Below, in pieces: positions 33,345 to 42,304 of a DNA stretch of 64,000 nt. Position numbers and translations under genes: made by a program. The notes under the pieces are model-generated. The model was not told the origin of the DNA and made no database searches. It saw only the letters and a list, made by a program, of their open reading frames with translations. Origin of the DNA: Variovorax sp. MHTC-1 (lineage in GTDB: Bacteria; Pseudomonadota; Gammaproteobacteria; Burkholderiales; Burkholderiaceae_C); contig NZ_RWKI01000006.1 in the NCBI RefSeq assembly GCF_003984645.1, forward strand, positions 248,001 through 312,000, written 5' to 3'. How positions within the stretch are numbered: position 1 is the stretch's first letter; each line of letters begins with the position of its first letter.

Positions 33345-33776
33345 TCAAGCGGTGGCGGAGTCGCCGGACGGCATCCGCTCGAATGCCTGCAACGAAGGAT
33401 CGATGGGGTCCCACGCCAACCCGCGGACGCTGTAGGTGAGGGCCTGCGGCACGAAGCGGTCCGGCTCGTCCAGGCTGCCCGCGTGGACCGCGATCAGGTC
33501 CGGCGTCGCGACGAAGCTCAGGTAGACCGGCGTTCCGCAGACCGGGCAGAAGGCGTGGACCTTCACGTTGCCGTTGTCGGCCGCGACCCGCCAGTGCGTC
33601 GCCTCGCCGGTGATCGTCATCTCGGCGCGCGCGGGAAAGGTCAGGTAGGAGCCGTGCCCGGTGCCGCTGCGTTGCCGGCAGTCGCGGCACTGGCAGTGGT
33701 TCTGGAAGACGGGCGCGTGCTTCGTCGCGTAGCGGATCGCGCCGCACGCGCATCCGCCGGTGTAGGGCTGGGTCAT
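33345..33776 (-). CDS. GFA (glutathione-dependent formaldehyde-activating) family protein
   Basis: This 143-residue protein has the GFA zinc-binding pattern: GGCACGAIRY, then CQCRDCRQRSG, and FCPVCGTPVYL. The start MTQPYTGG is preferred to one two codons earlier. Such proteins bind zinc and are sometimes linked to thiol adducts, but most have no proven activity. It lies between the SRPBCC gene (27 bp) and the VOC gene on the same strand. The 145 bp on its 3' side (33199-33344) hold no visible gene. Confidence 0.85.
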   Translation of the reverse strand: MTQPYTGGCACGAIRYATKHAPVFQNHCQCRDCRQRSGTGHGSYLTFPARAEMTITGEATHWRVAADNGNVKVHAFCPVCGTPVYLSFVATPDLIAVHAGSLDEPDRFVPQALTYSVRGLAWDPIDPSLQAFERMPSGDSATA

Positions 33777-33803
33777 GAACAACTCCCGATTCAGGCCGAC
33801 GTA

Positions 33804-34268
33804 TCAGGCCACTTTGGGCTTGGCGAACACATCGATGCCCTGCCCCGTTTCCAGCAGGGACTTCAGGCTGGAAAGAACCGCCGGCCAGCCCTGCTGGATG
33901 CCCTTGGCCATTCCGCTGCCGGCCTCGAGTTCGTCGTGGGTGACTGTCAGCCGCACCATCTCCTCGTACGGCACGACGTCGAAGCTCACGCGGCTGTAGC
34001 TGGCCGGATCGGCGGCCTGCGAGGCGTTCGCCCACGTGATGACCAGGCGCGTCGGCGGCGCGACCTCGACGACCTTGCCGACCAGCTCGACCGTGCGCTG
34101 CTCGTTGGCGCGCACGTGCTCCCAGGTCGACCCGGGCTTCCAGTCGGAGACGTTCTCGTGGCCCCAGTAGCGCCGCGCGATCTCCGGTTTCGTGATGGCC
34201 TCGAACACCTTTTCCGGCGTCGAGCGGATGTAGGTCACATAGACGAAGCTGGTCTTCTCTTTGCTCAT
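33804..34268 (-). CDS. SRPBCC (AHSA1-like) domain protein
   Basis: This 154-residue protein has FVYVTYIRSTPEKVFEAITK at the N-terminus and the strand LTVTHDELEAGSG near its middle, followed by a long C-terminal helix (GWPAVLSSLKSLLETG). These are hallmarks of Bet v1-like AHSA1 proteins. It is coupled to the ArsR gene with only a 2-bp gap, an arrangement widespread in bacteria and of unknown purpose. GGAGAG precedes the start. Confidence 0.87.
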   Translation of the reverse strand: MSKEKTSFVYVTYIRSTPEKVFEAITKPEIARRYWGHENVSDWKPGSTWEHVRANEQRTVELVGKVVEVAPPTRLVITWANASQAADPASYSRVSFDVVPYEEMVRLTVTHDELEAGSGMAKGIQQGWPAVLSSLKSLLETGQGIDVFAKPKVA

Positions 34269-34270
34269 CG

Positions 34271-34585
34271 TTACTCTCCTTCGAGTTGTTTCTTCATGTC
34301 GTGCAGCAGGCTGAGCCGCTGGCGTTCGAATTTGCGCACCCACCGCTCGTAGACCTCGTGCAGCGGCACCGGGTTGATGAAATGCAGCTTCTCCCGGCCA
34401 CGCCAGACGGTGCTCACCAAATTGGCCGCCTCGAGGATCCCGATGTGCTGGGTGGCCGATTGGCGCGCCATGTCCAGGTGCTCGCAGAGCTCTCCCAGCG
34501 TCTGCCCGTTCCGCTCGTACAGCAGGTCGAGCAGCTTTCTGCGCGTCGGGTCGCCCAGCGCCTTGAATACCTTGTCAGCGTCCAT
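34271..34585 (-). CDS. ArsR-family transcriptional regulator
   Basis: This 104-residue winged-helix protein has FKALGDPTRRKLLDLLYERN, LCEHLDMARQSATQHIGILE and the wing VSTVWRGREKLHFIN. No cysteine metal site is seen, so it belongs to the SRPBCC-linked, metal-free group. It is the first gene of the ArsR-SRPBCC-GFA-VOC run and likely autorepresses it. The upstream 106 bp contains GTGCAGGCAAATACCTGCATGT, an inverted-repeat region that could be its operator. Confidence 0.9.
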   Translation of the reverse strand: MDADKVFKALGDPTRRKLLDLLYERNGQTLGELCEHLDMARQSATQHIGILEAANLVSTVWRGREKLHFINPVPLHEVYERWVRKFERQRLSLLHDMKKQLEGE

Positions 34586-34611
34586 CGTTGTGTTTGTGCG
34601 TGAGGGAATTA

Positions 34612-34635
34612 TGTGCAGGCAAATACCTGCATGTC
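34612..34635. promoter_or_regulatory. Inverted repeat upstream of arsR-like gene
   Basis: The sequence around 34613-34633 reads TGCAGGCAAATACCTGCATG. TGCAGG and CCTGCA form a 6-bp inverted repeat with an 8-base AT-rich centre. It lies about 27-50 bp upstream of the ArsR-like start, a normal place for autoregulation. The binding assignment is inference. Confidence 0.45.
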
Positions 34636-34691
34636 AAGCAGCGCTTCGGCGATTGCTTGACTCTTCTGCGGACATCAAAAAGGAGCGGGAA

Positions 34692-35615
34692 TCAGCTTGC
34701 ATCGGACCGGCGCTCAGGCGCGTGCGCTTCCGACGTCTTGCGAAACGCCATGGCCTCGTTCATCAACCAGTCCGCCAGCGTACGCGCGGCCTGGTTTCGC
34801 GCAGCTCGCTTGGCCAGGATCAAGTGATAGCCGGCGGCCAGCGGCGTATGCCGCGGCCAAACTTCCAGCAGGCGGCCCTCGCGAATATCGTTGTCGGCCA
34901 GTACGACATGGCCGATGGCGATGCCGAGGCCGGCGACGGCGGCAGTGAGCGTTGCCTCGGTGTCCTGCAACTTCATGTTCCGGGCACTCGCCAAGTTTCC
35001 CGCATCGCAGGCCGCGAGCCATTGAGGCCACTTGCTGCTTCGCAGAGAGTCATGCAGCCACGGGAACCGATCCATGTCGCCGATGCGCGCGAGCCGTTGG
35101 CCTTCCAGCAGCCGGGGTGAAGCCACAGGAACGAGACTGTCATGCATCAGAAGCTGTGCACCGGGCCAGGAACCGTCCCCGTAGTGGATCGCGAGGTCGA
35201 AGCGCTCCTTCCGAAAGTCGGCATCCCAGATCGACGTGGCCAGCTCGATCTCGACCTCGATGCGCGCGTGTTGCAGCCGCGTCAGCCGGGGAATGAGCCA
35301 GCGTGAAGCGAACGATGGCATGGCCAGCACCTTGACCGTCGGTCGCTCGCCGGCACTGGCGACTCGCATCGCGCCATGATCCAGCTCATCGAGCGCGCGA
35401 TTGACTGTCTCGAGGTACAGCTCGCCTGCCGCAGTGAGTTGCACGCTGCGATGGCCGCGCAATACCAGCGTTTGCCGCAAGCCTCCTTCCAGAGAGGCCA
35501 TGTACCGGCTTATCGCCGATTGAGCGCAGCCGAGATCGCGAGCGGCGGCGGTGAAGCTGCCGCAGCGCGCGACCGCGCGAAACACTCGCAGAGCGGTGAT
35601 CGAAATTTCATTCAT
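34692..35615 (-). CDS. LysR-family transcriptional regulator
   Basis: This 307-residue LTTR has the N-terminal helix-turn-helix ALRVFRAVARCGSFTAAARD with CAQSAISRYMASLE, and a periplasmic-binding-like effector domain. It diverges from the RidA/molybdenum hydroxylase operon with 102 bp between the starts, where a clear inverted repeat lies. It is therefore the probable regulator of those genes. Confidence 0.92.
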   Translation of the reverse strand: MNEISITALRVFRAVARCGSFTAAARDLGCAQSAISRYMASLEGGLRQTLVLRGHRSVQLTAAGELYLETVNRALDELDHGAMRVASAGERPTVKVLAMPSFASRWLIPRLTRLQHARIEVEIELATSIWDADFRKERFDLAIHYGDGSWPGAQLLMHDSLVPVASPRLLEGQRLARIGDMDRFPWLHDSLRSSKWPQWLAACDAGNLASARNMKLQDTEATLTAAVAGLGIAIGHVVLADNDIREGRLLEVWPRHTPLAAGYHLILAKRAARNQAARTLADWLMNEAMAFRKTSEAHAPERRSDAS

Positions 35616-35619
35616 GTGT

Positions 35620-35641
35620 CATGCCAAAGTTGGATGGCATG
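35620..35641. promoter_or_regulatory. LysR-type operator candidate
   Basis: CATGCCA (35620-35626) and TGGCATG (35635-35641) form a perfect 7-bp inverted repeat separated by 8 bases, starting 5 bp upstream of the lysR start codon. A weaker ATGCC repeat occurs at 35679-35691, towards the divergent gene. This is the layout of an LTTR recognition site plus a weaker activation site. Confidence 0.65.
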
Positions 35642-35717
35642 AGATGAGCAAAGCGCATCATCCGAGACGCCTTTCGCATGCCTAATGCCATTCTCTGATA
35701 AAGCCGCAGGAGCTCCC

Positions 35718-36098
35718 ATGTTGAAAGTGCATACGCCACCGGACATCTTCACGCCCATCGGCCCCTACGCCCAAGCCGTCGAGGCCACCTCAGTGAATCG
35801 GCTGCTTTTCATCAGCGGCACGATGGGACTGGAGCCCGACGGCAGCCTGGCCGGCGACTTCGAGGCTCAAGCCACCCGCGTCTGGTCCAACATCGACGCA
35901 ACGCTGAAGGCAGCCGAAATGGAGCGCTCGAACCTCGCGAAGCTCACCATCTGGCTGGCGAACCGGGAGGACTGGCGTCTGGGGGCGGCAATTCGCCAGC
36001 GCTATCTCGGTGACCACAAGGTGGCGATGTCGGTGGTCGAGGTCGGTCTGGTCGATCCGAACTGGCTGATCGAAGTAGAAGCGATCGCGGTGGCTTGA
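35718..36098 (+). CDS. RidA/YjgF-family protein without the catalytic Arg
   Basis: This 126-residue protein has the RidA fold: [20 protein letters not shown], then [14 protein letters not shown], and the C-terminal [13 protein letters not shown] strand. In active imine deaminases the last part reads A-R-(S/T); here it is KVAMSVVEV with Met104 in place of the Arg. It may thus belong to a Rid subgroup without imine hydrolase activity. CAGGAG precedes the start. Its stop is one base before the start of the 2Fe-2S gene, so the three genes form an operon. Confidence 0.88.
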   Translation: MLKVHTPPDIFTPIGPYAQAVEATSVNRLLFISGTMGLEPDGSLAGDFEAQATRVWSNIDATLKAAEMERSNLAKLTIWLANREDWRLGAAIRQRYLGDHKVAMSVVEVGLVDPNWLIEVEAIAVA

Positions 36099-36099
36099 G

Positions 36100-36564
36100 A
36101 TGCTGAACTTCGAACTGAACGGCCAGCGGACTGAACTCGACCTGCCGGGCGACATGCCGCTCCTTTGGGCGCTGCGCGACGTGGTCGGCCTGACTGGTAC
36201 CAAGTTCGGCTGCGGCATGGCGTTGTGTGGGGCATGCACCGTGCATCTCGACGGCGCGGCCATCCGCTCCTGTCAGACACCGCTTTCGGCGGTCAGCGGC
36301 AAGCGCGTCACCACCATCGAGGCGATCGGACAGACGGCGCTGGGCCGCCGCGTGCAGAAAGCCTGGCTCGAAGAGGAGGTGGTGCAGTGCGGGTACTGCC
36401 AGTCGGGCCAGATCATGTCGGCCTGCGCGCTGCTCAGCCAAACGCCCAAGCCCAACGACGCCGAGATCGACTCGGCGATGTCCGGCAACATCTGCCGCTG
36501 CGGCACCTACTCGCGCATCCGCGTGGCCATCCATCGCGCGGCTGATGCAGGGGGCAAGGCATGA
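36100..36564 (+). CDS. 2Fe-2S subunit of a molybdenum hydroxylase (IorA-like)
   Basis: This 154-residue protein has an N-terminal plant-ferredoxin-type cluster ([17 protein letters not shown] with a later SC) and the C-terminal four-helix 2Fe-2S domain with [10 protein letters not shown] and [12 protein letters not shown]. Both clusters are complete. It feeds electrons from the molybdopterin subunit encoded next. The two genes overlap as ATGA. It resembles isoquinoline 1-oxidoreductase alpha and aldehyde oxidase small subunits. Confidence 0.93.
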   Translation: MLNFELNGQRTELDLPGDMPLLWALRDVVGLTGTKFGCGMALCGACTVHLDGAAIRSCQTPLSAVSGKRVTTIEAIGQTALGRRVQKAWLEEEVVQCGYCQSGQIMSACALLSQTPKPNDAEIDSAMSGNICRCGTYSRIRVAIHRAADAGGKA

Positions 36565-38732
36565 ACGCTTCTTCGCACGACATTTCGCGACGGGTCTTCC
36601 TGGCCGCTGGCGGATCGCTCGCACTTGGCGTTGCATTCAACAGTGCGCTGGGAGCGGACGCACGAGCCGCCACTGAGAAGCCCTCTCCCTTCGAACCGAA
36701 CGCGTTCATCCGAATCGATCCCGACAACACCATCACGCTGACCATGCCGCGCGTGGAGATGGGCCAGGGAACCTACACGGCCTTGTCGATGTTGGTCGCC
36801 GAGGAACTCGAAATCCCGCTCGCTCGCGTCAAGCTCGCCCATGCGCCGCCCGACGCTGCCCGCTATGGCAATCCCCGAGCCGGCGGCGCACAGATCACCG
36901 GGGGCTCCAACTCTGTTCAGGGTGCCTGGGAGCCGCTCCGAACGGCAGGCGCGATGGCGCGCGTCATGCTCGTAGAGGCGGCGGCGCAGGAATGGCGTGT
37001 CGCGGCAGCCGAGTGCCGCGTGCAGGACGGCATCGTGATCCACGCGTCCAGCGGTCGGCAGCTCAGCTACGGGCAACTCACCCAGCGCGCAGCCGGCTTG
37101 CGGTTGCCGCAGCAAGTCACGCTCAAGTCACCGGAAGCCTTCAAGCTCATCGGGCGTCCGCTCAAGCGCCTCGATGCGGCCGACAAGGTCAGTGGTCGTG
37201 CGCGGTACGGCATCGATGCGAGGCTGCCGAAGATGCGCTATGCCGCTGTTGCGGCAAGCCCCGCTCTCGGCGGCAAGCTGGTGAGCGTGGACGATCGGGC
37301 GGCACTGGCCTCGCCAGGCGTGCGCCAGGTGGTACGCATCGACAACGCTGTGGCGGTGATCGGAGATCACTCCTGGGCCGCGAAGCAGGGGCTCGCAGCG
37401 TTGAAGATCGTCTGGGACGACGGGCCGGCGGCGAGCGTCTCGACTGCCAGCATCCGCAAGGGCCTGGAGGGCGGTCTCGCGCGGCAAGATGCCGCTGTGG
37501 CGCGTGCGCAGGGCGACGCAGATGCGGCGCTGCGCGATGCCGCCAAGCGACTCACGGCCACCTACCATTCGCCGTTTCTCGCTCACGCGGCAATGGAGCC
37601 CATCAACTGCACCGTGGACCTCCGTGCGGATGGCTGCGACGTCTGGGTGGGCACGCAGGCGCCGACGCGCGCTCGCGACGCCGCGGCGCGCGCATCGGGA
37701 CTGGCGGCCGACAAGGTCCGTATCCACAATCACCTGATCGGCGGCGGGTTCGGACGCAGGCTGGAAGCCGACTACGTCGAGCAATCGGTGGCCCTGTCGC
37801 GGAAGGTGCAAGGTCCAGTTCAGTTCATCTGGTCGCGAGAGGAAGACATTCAGCACGACATCCTGCGGCCGGCCTATGTCGACCAGCTCAGTGCGGCCAT
37901 CGATGCGCAAGGTCGCCCGACCGCCATCGCTCACCGGGTGGTCGGCTCGTCCATCGTGGCTCGTGTCGCACCGGGCCTGTTTCGCAATGGCTTGGATCAT
38001 GATGCGGTCGAGGCTGGGTTGGGCCCCTATGAATGGCCGACGTCCAGGCTCGACTATGTGCGCGAGGAGCCGCCGGCGGGCCTGGTCACGGGTTGGTGGC
38101 GCGGCGTGGGGCCGACGCACAACTGCTTCGTGGTGGAGAGCTTCGTGGACGAATTGGCTTTGATGGCCGGCGGGGATCCCGTGTCCTACCGCACGGCGTT
38201 GCTGCCCGAGCGTTCACGCGCTCGTTCGGTCTTGGAACTGGCGGTGCAAAAGGCGGGTTGGGACGCTCCCTTGCGCCCCGCGGCGGCCAAGGGGGCCAAG
38301 CGAGGCCGCGGTGTCGCGGTGCTGGCCGCGTTCGGCAGCTATCTGGCCCAGGTGGCCGAGGTCACGGTCGACCCTTCTGGCGACATCGCCGTCGACCGTG
38401 TCGTGTGCGCTGTGGACTGCGGCATGGTCATCAACCCCGACACGGTAAAGGCTCAGGTGGACGGTGGCATCCAGTTCGGCGTCTCCGCGGCCCTATGGGG
38501 CGAGATCACCATCAAGGCCGGCCGCGTCGAGCAAAGCAACTTCCATGACTATCGGCTCCTGCGGCTGTCAGAGGCGCCCGAGGTAGAGGTTCACATCCTG
38601 CCCAGCCGGGAAGCGCCTGGGGGTATTGGCGAACCGGGTACCTCCGTTGTGCTGGCCGCCATTGCGAATGCCGTGTCGGACGCCACCGGTCAACGGGTGC
38701 GTAGCCTGCCTCTGCGCCCCAACTCGGCTTGA
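36561..38732 (+). CDS. Molybdopterin-binding subunit of a xanthine dehydrogenase-family hydroxylase (IorB-like)
   Basis: This 723-residue protein has a Tat signal ([18 protein letters not shown] with Arg10-Arg11). It then has [19 protein letters not shown], a molybdopterin-binding [15 protein letters not shown] loop, and the active-site Glu in [14 protein letters not shown]. The Tat signal and two-subunit make-up place it in the IorAB group, which acts in the periplasm on aldehydes or N-heterocycles. No FAD subunit or cytochrome gene follows, nor XdhC-type chaperones. The operon is likely controlled by the divergent LysR. Confidence 0.92.
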   Translation: MNASSHDISRRVFLAAGGSLALGVAFNSALGADARAATEKPSPFEPNAFIRIDPDNTITLTMPRVEMGQGTYTALSMLVAEELEIPLARVKLAHAPPDAARYGNPRAGGAQITGGSNSVQGAWEPLRTAGAMARVMLVEAAAQEWRVAAAECRVQDGIVIHASSGRQLSYGQLTQRAAGLRLPQQVTLKSPEAFKLIGRPLKRLDAADKVSGRARYGIDARLPKMRYAAVAASPALGGKLVSVDDRAALASPGVRQVVRIDNAVAVIGDHSWAAKQGLAALKIVWDDGPAASVSTASIRKGLEGGLARQDAAVARAQGDADAALRDAAKRLTATYHSPFLAHAAMEPINCTVDLRADGCDVWVGTQAPTRARDAAARASGLAADKVRIHNHLIGGGFGRRLEADYVEQSVALSRKVQGPVQFIWSREEDIQHDILRPAYVDQLSAAIDAQGRPTAIAHRVVGSSIVARVAPGLFRNGLDHDAVEAGLGPYEWPTSRLDYVREEPPAGLVTGWWRGVGPTHNCFVVESFVDELALMAGGDPVSYRTALLPERSRARSVLELAVQKAGWDAPLRPAAAKGAKRGRGVAVLAAFGSYLAQVAEVTVDPSGDIAVDRVVCAVDCGMVINPDTVKAQVDGGIQFGVSAALWGEITIKAGRVEQSNFHDYRLLRLSEAPEVEVHILPSREAPGGIGEPGTSVVLAAIANAVSDATGQRVRSLPLRPNSA

Positions 38733-38802
38733 GATGGCGTGCCTTCCCTCCAAAAGTTCTTACGTGGACTTCCAGGCACAGGGCTCGCGAGAAAGGGGTT
38801 TT

Positions 38803-39084
38803 TCACACATCATTGAATTCTCCAGGGCGAAAAAGCGGGTCACCGGCCGCAAGCGCCTCGCCCGGGTAACCGACCGCCTTCACGGCGGCTCGCAACTCGG
38901 CTTCGGTGCAGCACAGACTCATTGCCCAATCGCGGATTTCATCGTTGTGCTCGAGCGAAATGAGATTGGCGACGGCCGTCACCGCCTCGCGCAGTTCCGC
39001 TTCGGTGCAGCCTAGGCTGCTTGCCCGTCGGCGAATCTCATCGTCTTGGTGGAGAGAGAAGAGCTTGTCGGCGTCGTCTGCCAT
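38803..39084 (-). CDS. DUF3606 protein with two repeats
   Basis: This 93-residue protein has two copies of a DUF3606-like unit: SLHQDDEIRRRASSLGCTEA with ELREAV, and SLEHNDEIRDWAMSLCCTEA with ELRAAV. Each is about 35 residues. Such small acidic proteins are common in Burkholderiales and of unknown function. It converges with the molybdenum hydroxylase gene. The 70 bp between show no strong terminator. Confidence 0.75.
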   Translation of the reverse strand: MADDADKLFSLHQDDEIRRRASSLGCTEAELREAVTAVANLISLEHNDEIRDWAMSLCCTEAELRAAVKAVGYPGEALAAGDPLFRPGEFNDV

Positions 39085-39252
39085 TGGATGGCTCCCTGTT
39101 GTTCAAACACTTTTCGAGCGAACCATGCGCGCCAAGGTAGACCACCCCCGCGTTCTTCTGACCGTCAGTTACCTACATGAGTCTCGACACACTGCGGCGC
39201 CAGTCGTTCGCTTTGAGATCGCGAGAGACCGCGCGCAAACTCGACCGCAGTT

Positions 39253-39585
39253 CTAGGGCCGAACGACGATGTGCGGCTGAATGACTACTGCTGGCGGTTC
39301 GACGATCACTCCAGGCTGCGGAGCGTAGTAAGGCGCATCGTATTGGCGAGCGCGCGCTGAGCGTCCCTTGCACTTTCGCTCCTCCTTGTACTCGCCGCCC
39401 TTTTCCCATTTGCGCTCAACCTTGCATCGACCGTCCCAGTACTCTTCCTTGTATTCGCGGTCTCCGTGCCGACCCTTGCCGCGGCCGTGGCCGCTCTCGT
39501 CTTTGTGCGGGTCTGCCATTGCGGGAACAACCAAGCCTGTAGCGAGCAGAGCAGCCAGGGCAAAGGGGCGTAGCAGGTGCTTCAT
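39253..39585 (-). CDS. Small secreted protein of unknown function
   Basis: This 110-residue protein has a signal peptide (MKHLLRPFALAALLATGLVV, cleavage after AMA). The mature part is very charged: GHGRGKGRHGDREYKEEYWD and WEKGGEYKEERKCKG, with two Cys residues. The end is Pro/Val-rich (GVIVEPPAVVIQPHIVVRP). It resembles small periplasmic proteins of Burkholderiales with no assigned role. The flanks 39085-39252 and 39586-39727 show no gene. Confidence 0.65.
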   Translation of the reverse strand: MKHLLRPFALAALLATGLVVPAMADPHKDESGHGRGKGRHGDREYKEEYWDGRCKVERKWEKGGEYKEERKCKGRSARARQYDAPYYAPQPGVIVEPPAVVIQPHIVVRP

Positions 39586-39727
39586 GGTGGATCCGGAATG
39601 TGATTTCTTACCAGATCGTACCCCGGTGCATTGGCACGAGCGTCCGACATGACGTGGAGGCGCTGTAATCCGGGCCTGACGGGCGACGGCGTCTTTTCGA
39701 AGCTGCGGGACCGCTTACTCGCGGCAG

Positions 39728-40036
39728 CTACCAGAGGTCGACCCCGAGTCGCACCTTTGGTAGGGGACCGCCAGGCCGGCAGGTGTTGAGGAGGACGCCC
39801 CTTGGCGTGTTCCGCGTTGCAACCAGAGAGAGACCACGTGGCGGGACGCCGTTTTCAAACAGCTGCTTTCCTTCGCCGAGCACCAACGGAAAGACCCAGA
39901 TGCGATATTCGTCGACGAGTTCGGCGGCGATCAGCGTCCGCGGCAATTCGCTGCTGCCCCAGATTGCAACGCCGACCCATCCGAAACCTTCAGCCGGCGG
40001 ACCTCGTCGACGACATCACGACACGTTGGACTGCTT
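39728..40036 (-). pseudogene. Truncated, frameshifted RibD-C/dihydrofolate-reductase-like gene
   Basis: The minus strand encodes the C-terminal half of a DHFR-family protein: IWGSSELPRTLIAAELVDEY then WVFPLVLGEGKQLFENG and a tail to a TAG stop at 39728. Upstream, the matching part DVVDEVRRLKVSDGSALQ is in another frame. A single-base loss near 39968 (in the TTGCAATCTGGG stretch, minus strand) explains the shift. The homology ends about where the terminal repeat at 40043 begins. No N-terminal half exists in the window. This is a remnant, probably cut by the arrival of the adjacent segment. Confidence 0.65.
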
Positions 40037-40042
40037 GTTCAC

Positions 40043-40093
40043 GCTACTTTGAATTTCCCGCCAAGTTGTTCAACTTACTTTGAATTTTCCCTC
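40043..40093. repeat. Left terminal repeat of a putative mobile segment
   Basis: Two same-direction units occur: CTACTTTGAATTTCCC (40044-40059) and CAACTTACTTTGAATTTTCC (40071-40090). Reading outside to inside, they resemble the units at 43107-43150 on the opposite strand. Multiple tandem motif copies near inverted ends are a feature of IS21-type elements. The stop codon of the desaturase-like gene lies inside the second unit. Confidence 0.55.
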
Positions 40094-40911
40094 CCTCGCG
40101 GCTGGCCGGCGGCCGTTGTGAAGGACGCTTGCGCTATTTGATGAACTACTTCGCGCAGCCGCCCTCGGTAGTCGGGATGCTCTGTGCCGCCAATGCGATC
40201 CCACCAAGTGAAGTAAAGGCCAAAGTTGTATCGGCCGTGTGCGTGATGGAGGTCGTGGTGCAGCGTTGTCGTCATCCAGCGCCCCCACCACCCGGCCAGC
40301 CAGCGCCCCGGCACCAACTCGATTCCGGCATGTCCGAGGACGTTACGCGCGATCATGTGCACCAAAAAGACAAAGATGGCCAGGGGATGCAGCGGCAACA
40401 CGGCGAGGACCAGGGTGAGAAATACCGCATGTATGACAGCTTCAGCAGGCGCAAAGCTGTAGGCGGCCCAAGGTGTGGGCGCCACCGAGCGATGGTGCAC
40501 GCCATGGATCCAGCGGAACCACCTTGGCCGGTGCATGAGGCGGTGCGTCCAGTAGAACCAGGCGTCGTGCAGTACGACCAGCCCAGCCAGGCTGGCCAAA
40601 AGGTACATCCATCCCCTGTCGTTCACCGCGGTGTAAATCTGCAGCCAACCGAGTTTGGCGCCGGCGAAGATGACGACACCATTCATAGAAAAGATCAGAA
40701 CGGTCAACAAGGAGAAAGAGAGTTCCCGCCCTTGCTGGCCGGCTTCGGGCTGGCGCAATCGCACGCGGCGCAACACCGCCCAGTCGGGTGGCAACAGCGA
40801 AATGACCAGCGCCACGAATGAAGTTGGGATCACGTAGCGCAACAGGTCGGCCACAAAGATGGCCGGCCACGCATCAAGCATGATGAAGGGGTTGAAACAG
40901 ACAGCTGACAT
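40075..40911 (-). CDS. Sterol desaturase / fatty acid hydroxylase family protein
   Basis: This 278-residue membrane protein has about four hydrophobic segments and the di-iron histidine motifs HDAWFYWTHRLMH, HGVHH and HHDLHH. It belongs to the FA_hydroxylase superfamily, which hydroxylates or desaturates lipids. The last codons (GQPRGRENSK) and the TAA stop fall within the terminal repeat, so the natural C-terminus may be altered. It diverges from the AraC gene across 155 bp. An alternative start lies at residue 11 (MLDAWPAIF). Confidence 0.87.
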   Translation of the reverse strand: MSAVCFNPFIMLDAWPAIFVADLLRYVIPTSFVALVISLLPPDWAVLRRVRLRQPEAGQQGRELSFSLLTVLIFSMNGVVIFAGAKLGWLQIYTAVNDRGWMYLLASLAGLVVLHDAWFYWTHRLMHRPRWFRWIHGVHHRSVAPTPWAAYSFAPAEAVIHAVFLTLVLAVLPLHPLAIFVFLVHMIARNVLGHAGIELVPGRWLAGWWGRWMTTTLHHDLHHAHGRYNFGLYFTWWDRIGGTEHPDYRGRLREVVHQIAQASFTTAAGQPRGRENSK

Positions 40912-41066
40912 GGGGGCCCTCGGTTGGTCACGAACGCAGACACCGTAGGTCCGGCAGCGACGGGCGTCTCACTGGTTCTTTGTCAGGTCTCGCCGTTTGT
41001 TCGAATCGCATAGCTTCTGCAGGATTCGGCTAGAAAAGAGGCCTTCGCGGTATCACACTGCAGACC

Positions 41067-42146
41067 ATGCCGATCGATGCCCCCTTCGTCCTGCGCACCT
41101 TCGCGCTGTCCCTGACGCTGGTGTTGGCGATGGCGACGTTGGGCGCGCGGGGGCGCGCACGTGCCGCGCTGCTGCCATTGCTTGTTTGCATGGCCGCCTA
41201 TCTCATGCGATCGGCGCCGCAGGCGCTGATGCTGCCGCCCGCGCTGTTGCCGGTCCTGACGGCGGGCGCGCTACTCTTCCCGGTGGCGTTTTGGTGGCTC
41301 GTGCGTAGCGCCTTCGAGGACCGTGCTGACCTGCCGTGGCCAGCCGGACTGGCCGCCCTTGCCTTGTTGCTTGTTGGTCTGTCCTCGGCGGGTCGCGACT
41401 GGAGTTGGACGTTCAGCATGGATAGCACTGCGCGAACTGCGCAGAAGGCCATTGCGGGCAGTTTTGTGCTGCACGCGCTATGGCAGCTGTGGAGCACTCG
41501 GGTCGACGACTTGGTGGCTGGCCGACGTCGGCTGCGCCCATGGCTGCTGGCCTACATCGGCCTGCACGGGTTGGCTGTGCTGGGTGTCGAGTTGCTGCGG
41601 CGCGACATGTCGCCGCCTCCCTGGCTCGATGGCTTGAACGTCGGTGTCATTTCAGTTGCGCTTGCCGTCACGCTTGCTGCGATGCTCCGCCTGGATGTTC
41701 ACGCGCTAGAGACCTTATTCGGTTCACCCTCCGCCTCCTTCGCTGTCGTGGCGGATCGCGCGCCGCAGCCTGCCCTTGATCCTGACGCCGGGCATGTTGC
41801 CCAGTTGCAGCGATTCATGAGCGATGAGCGGTTGTATCGGGACCCGGACCTGTCGCTCGCGAACGTGGCCACGCAGCTGCGACTGCCGGAGTACCGACTG
41901 CGCGACCTCATCAATCGTCGGCTCGGCTACCGGAACTTTCCATCCTTCGTCAACGAGTACCGGTTACGTGAAGTCGAAGCCCGGCTCGCCGATCCTTCCT
42001 GCGACCGCCTGCCGGTGCTGACACTCGCGCTGGAGGCAGGCTTTGGCTCCATCGGCCCGTTCAACCGCGCGTTCAAGGAGCGCTACGGCGTGACGCCAAC
42101 CGCTTACCGCGGGGGTCGGAGTGCCCCCCAGCAAGCGGCCGGCTGA
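41067..42146 (+). CDS. AraC-family regulator with N-terminal membrane domain
   Basis: This 359-residue protein has about six to seven hydrophobic segments in its first 215 residues (for example LRTFALSLTLVLAMATLG and ALLPVLTAGALLFPVAFWWL). A C-terminal AraC helix-turn-helix domain follows (about 245-345) with LANVATQLRLPEYRLRDLIN and EAGFGSIGPFNRAFKERYGV. Membrane AraC proteins of this kind are often next to desaturase-like genes. It probably senses a membrane or envelope signal and controls the divergent gene. Confidence 0.88.
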   Translation: MPIDAPFVLRTFALSLTLVLAMATLGARGRARAALLPLLVCMAAYLMRSAPQALMLPPALLPVLTAGALLFPVAFWWLVRSAFEDRADLPWPAGLAALALLLVGLSSAGRDWSWTFSMDSTARTAQKAIAGSFVLHALWQLWSTRVDDLVAGRRRLRPWLLAYIGLHGLAVLGVELLRRDMSPPPWLDGLNVGVISVALAVTLAAMLRLDVHALETLFGSPSASFAVVADRAPQPALDPDAGHVAQLQRFMSDERLYRDPDLSLANVATQLRLPEYRLRDLINRRLGYRNFPSFVNEYRLREVEARLADPSCDRLPVLTLALEAGFGSIGPFNRAFKERYGVTPTAYRGGRSAPQQAAG

Positions 42147-42304
42147 ACGACGGCGCGGCGGTGCTCATTCATGCTTTTGAAATTTGATTGCGAAGGCGGT
42201 GCAGCTGCTCGGTGCGGCGCTTGGCCGCCAGCCACAGCAGCGCCACGAGGAAGCCAAAGCGTCGCCCCACGCGCGCCATCCGCATCGACGCGGGGAACGT
42301 CATC

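Noticed and set aside
36992..38002. Second plus-strand frame inside the molybdenum hydroxylase gene
   Set aside because: The 723-codon frame has all molybdopterin motifs and is coupled to the 2Fe-2S gene. The other frame is Arg-rich and lacks a domain.
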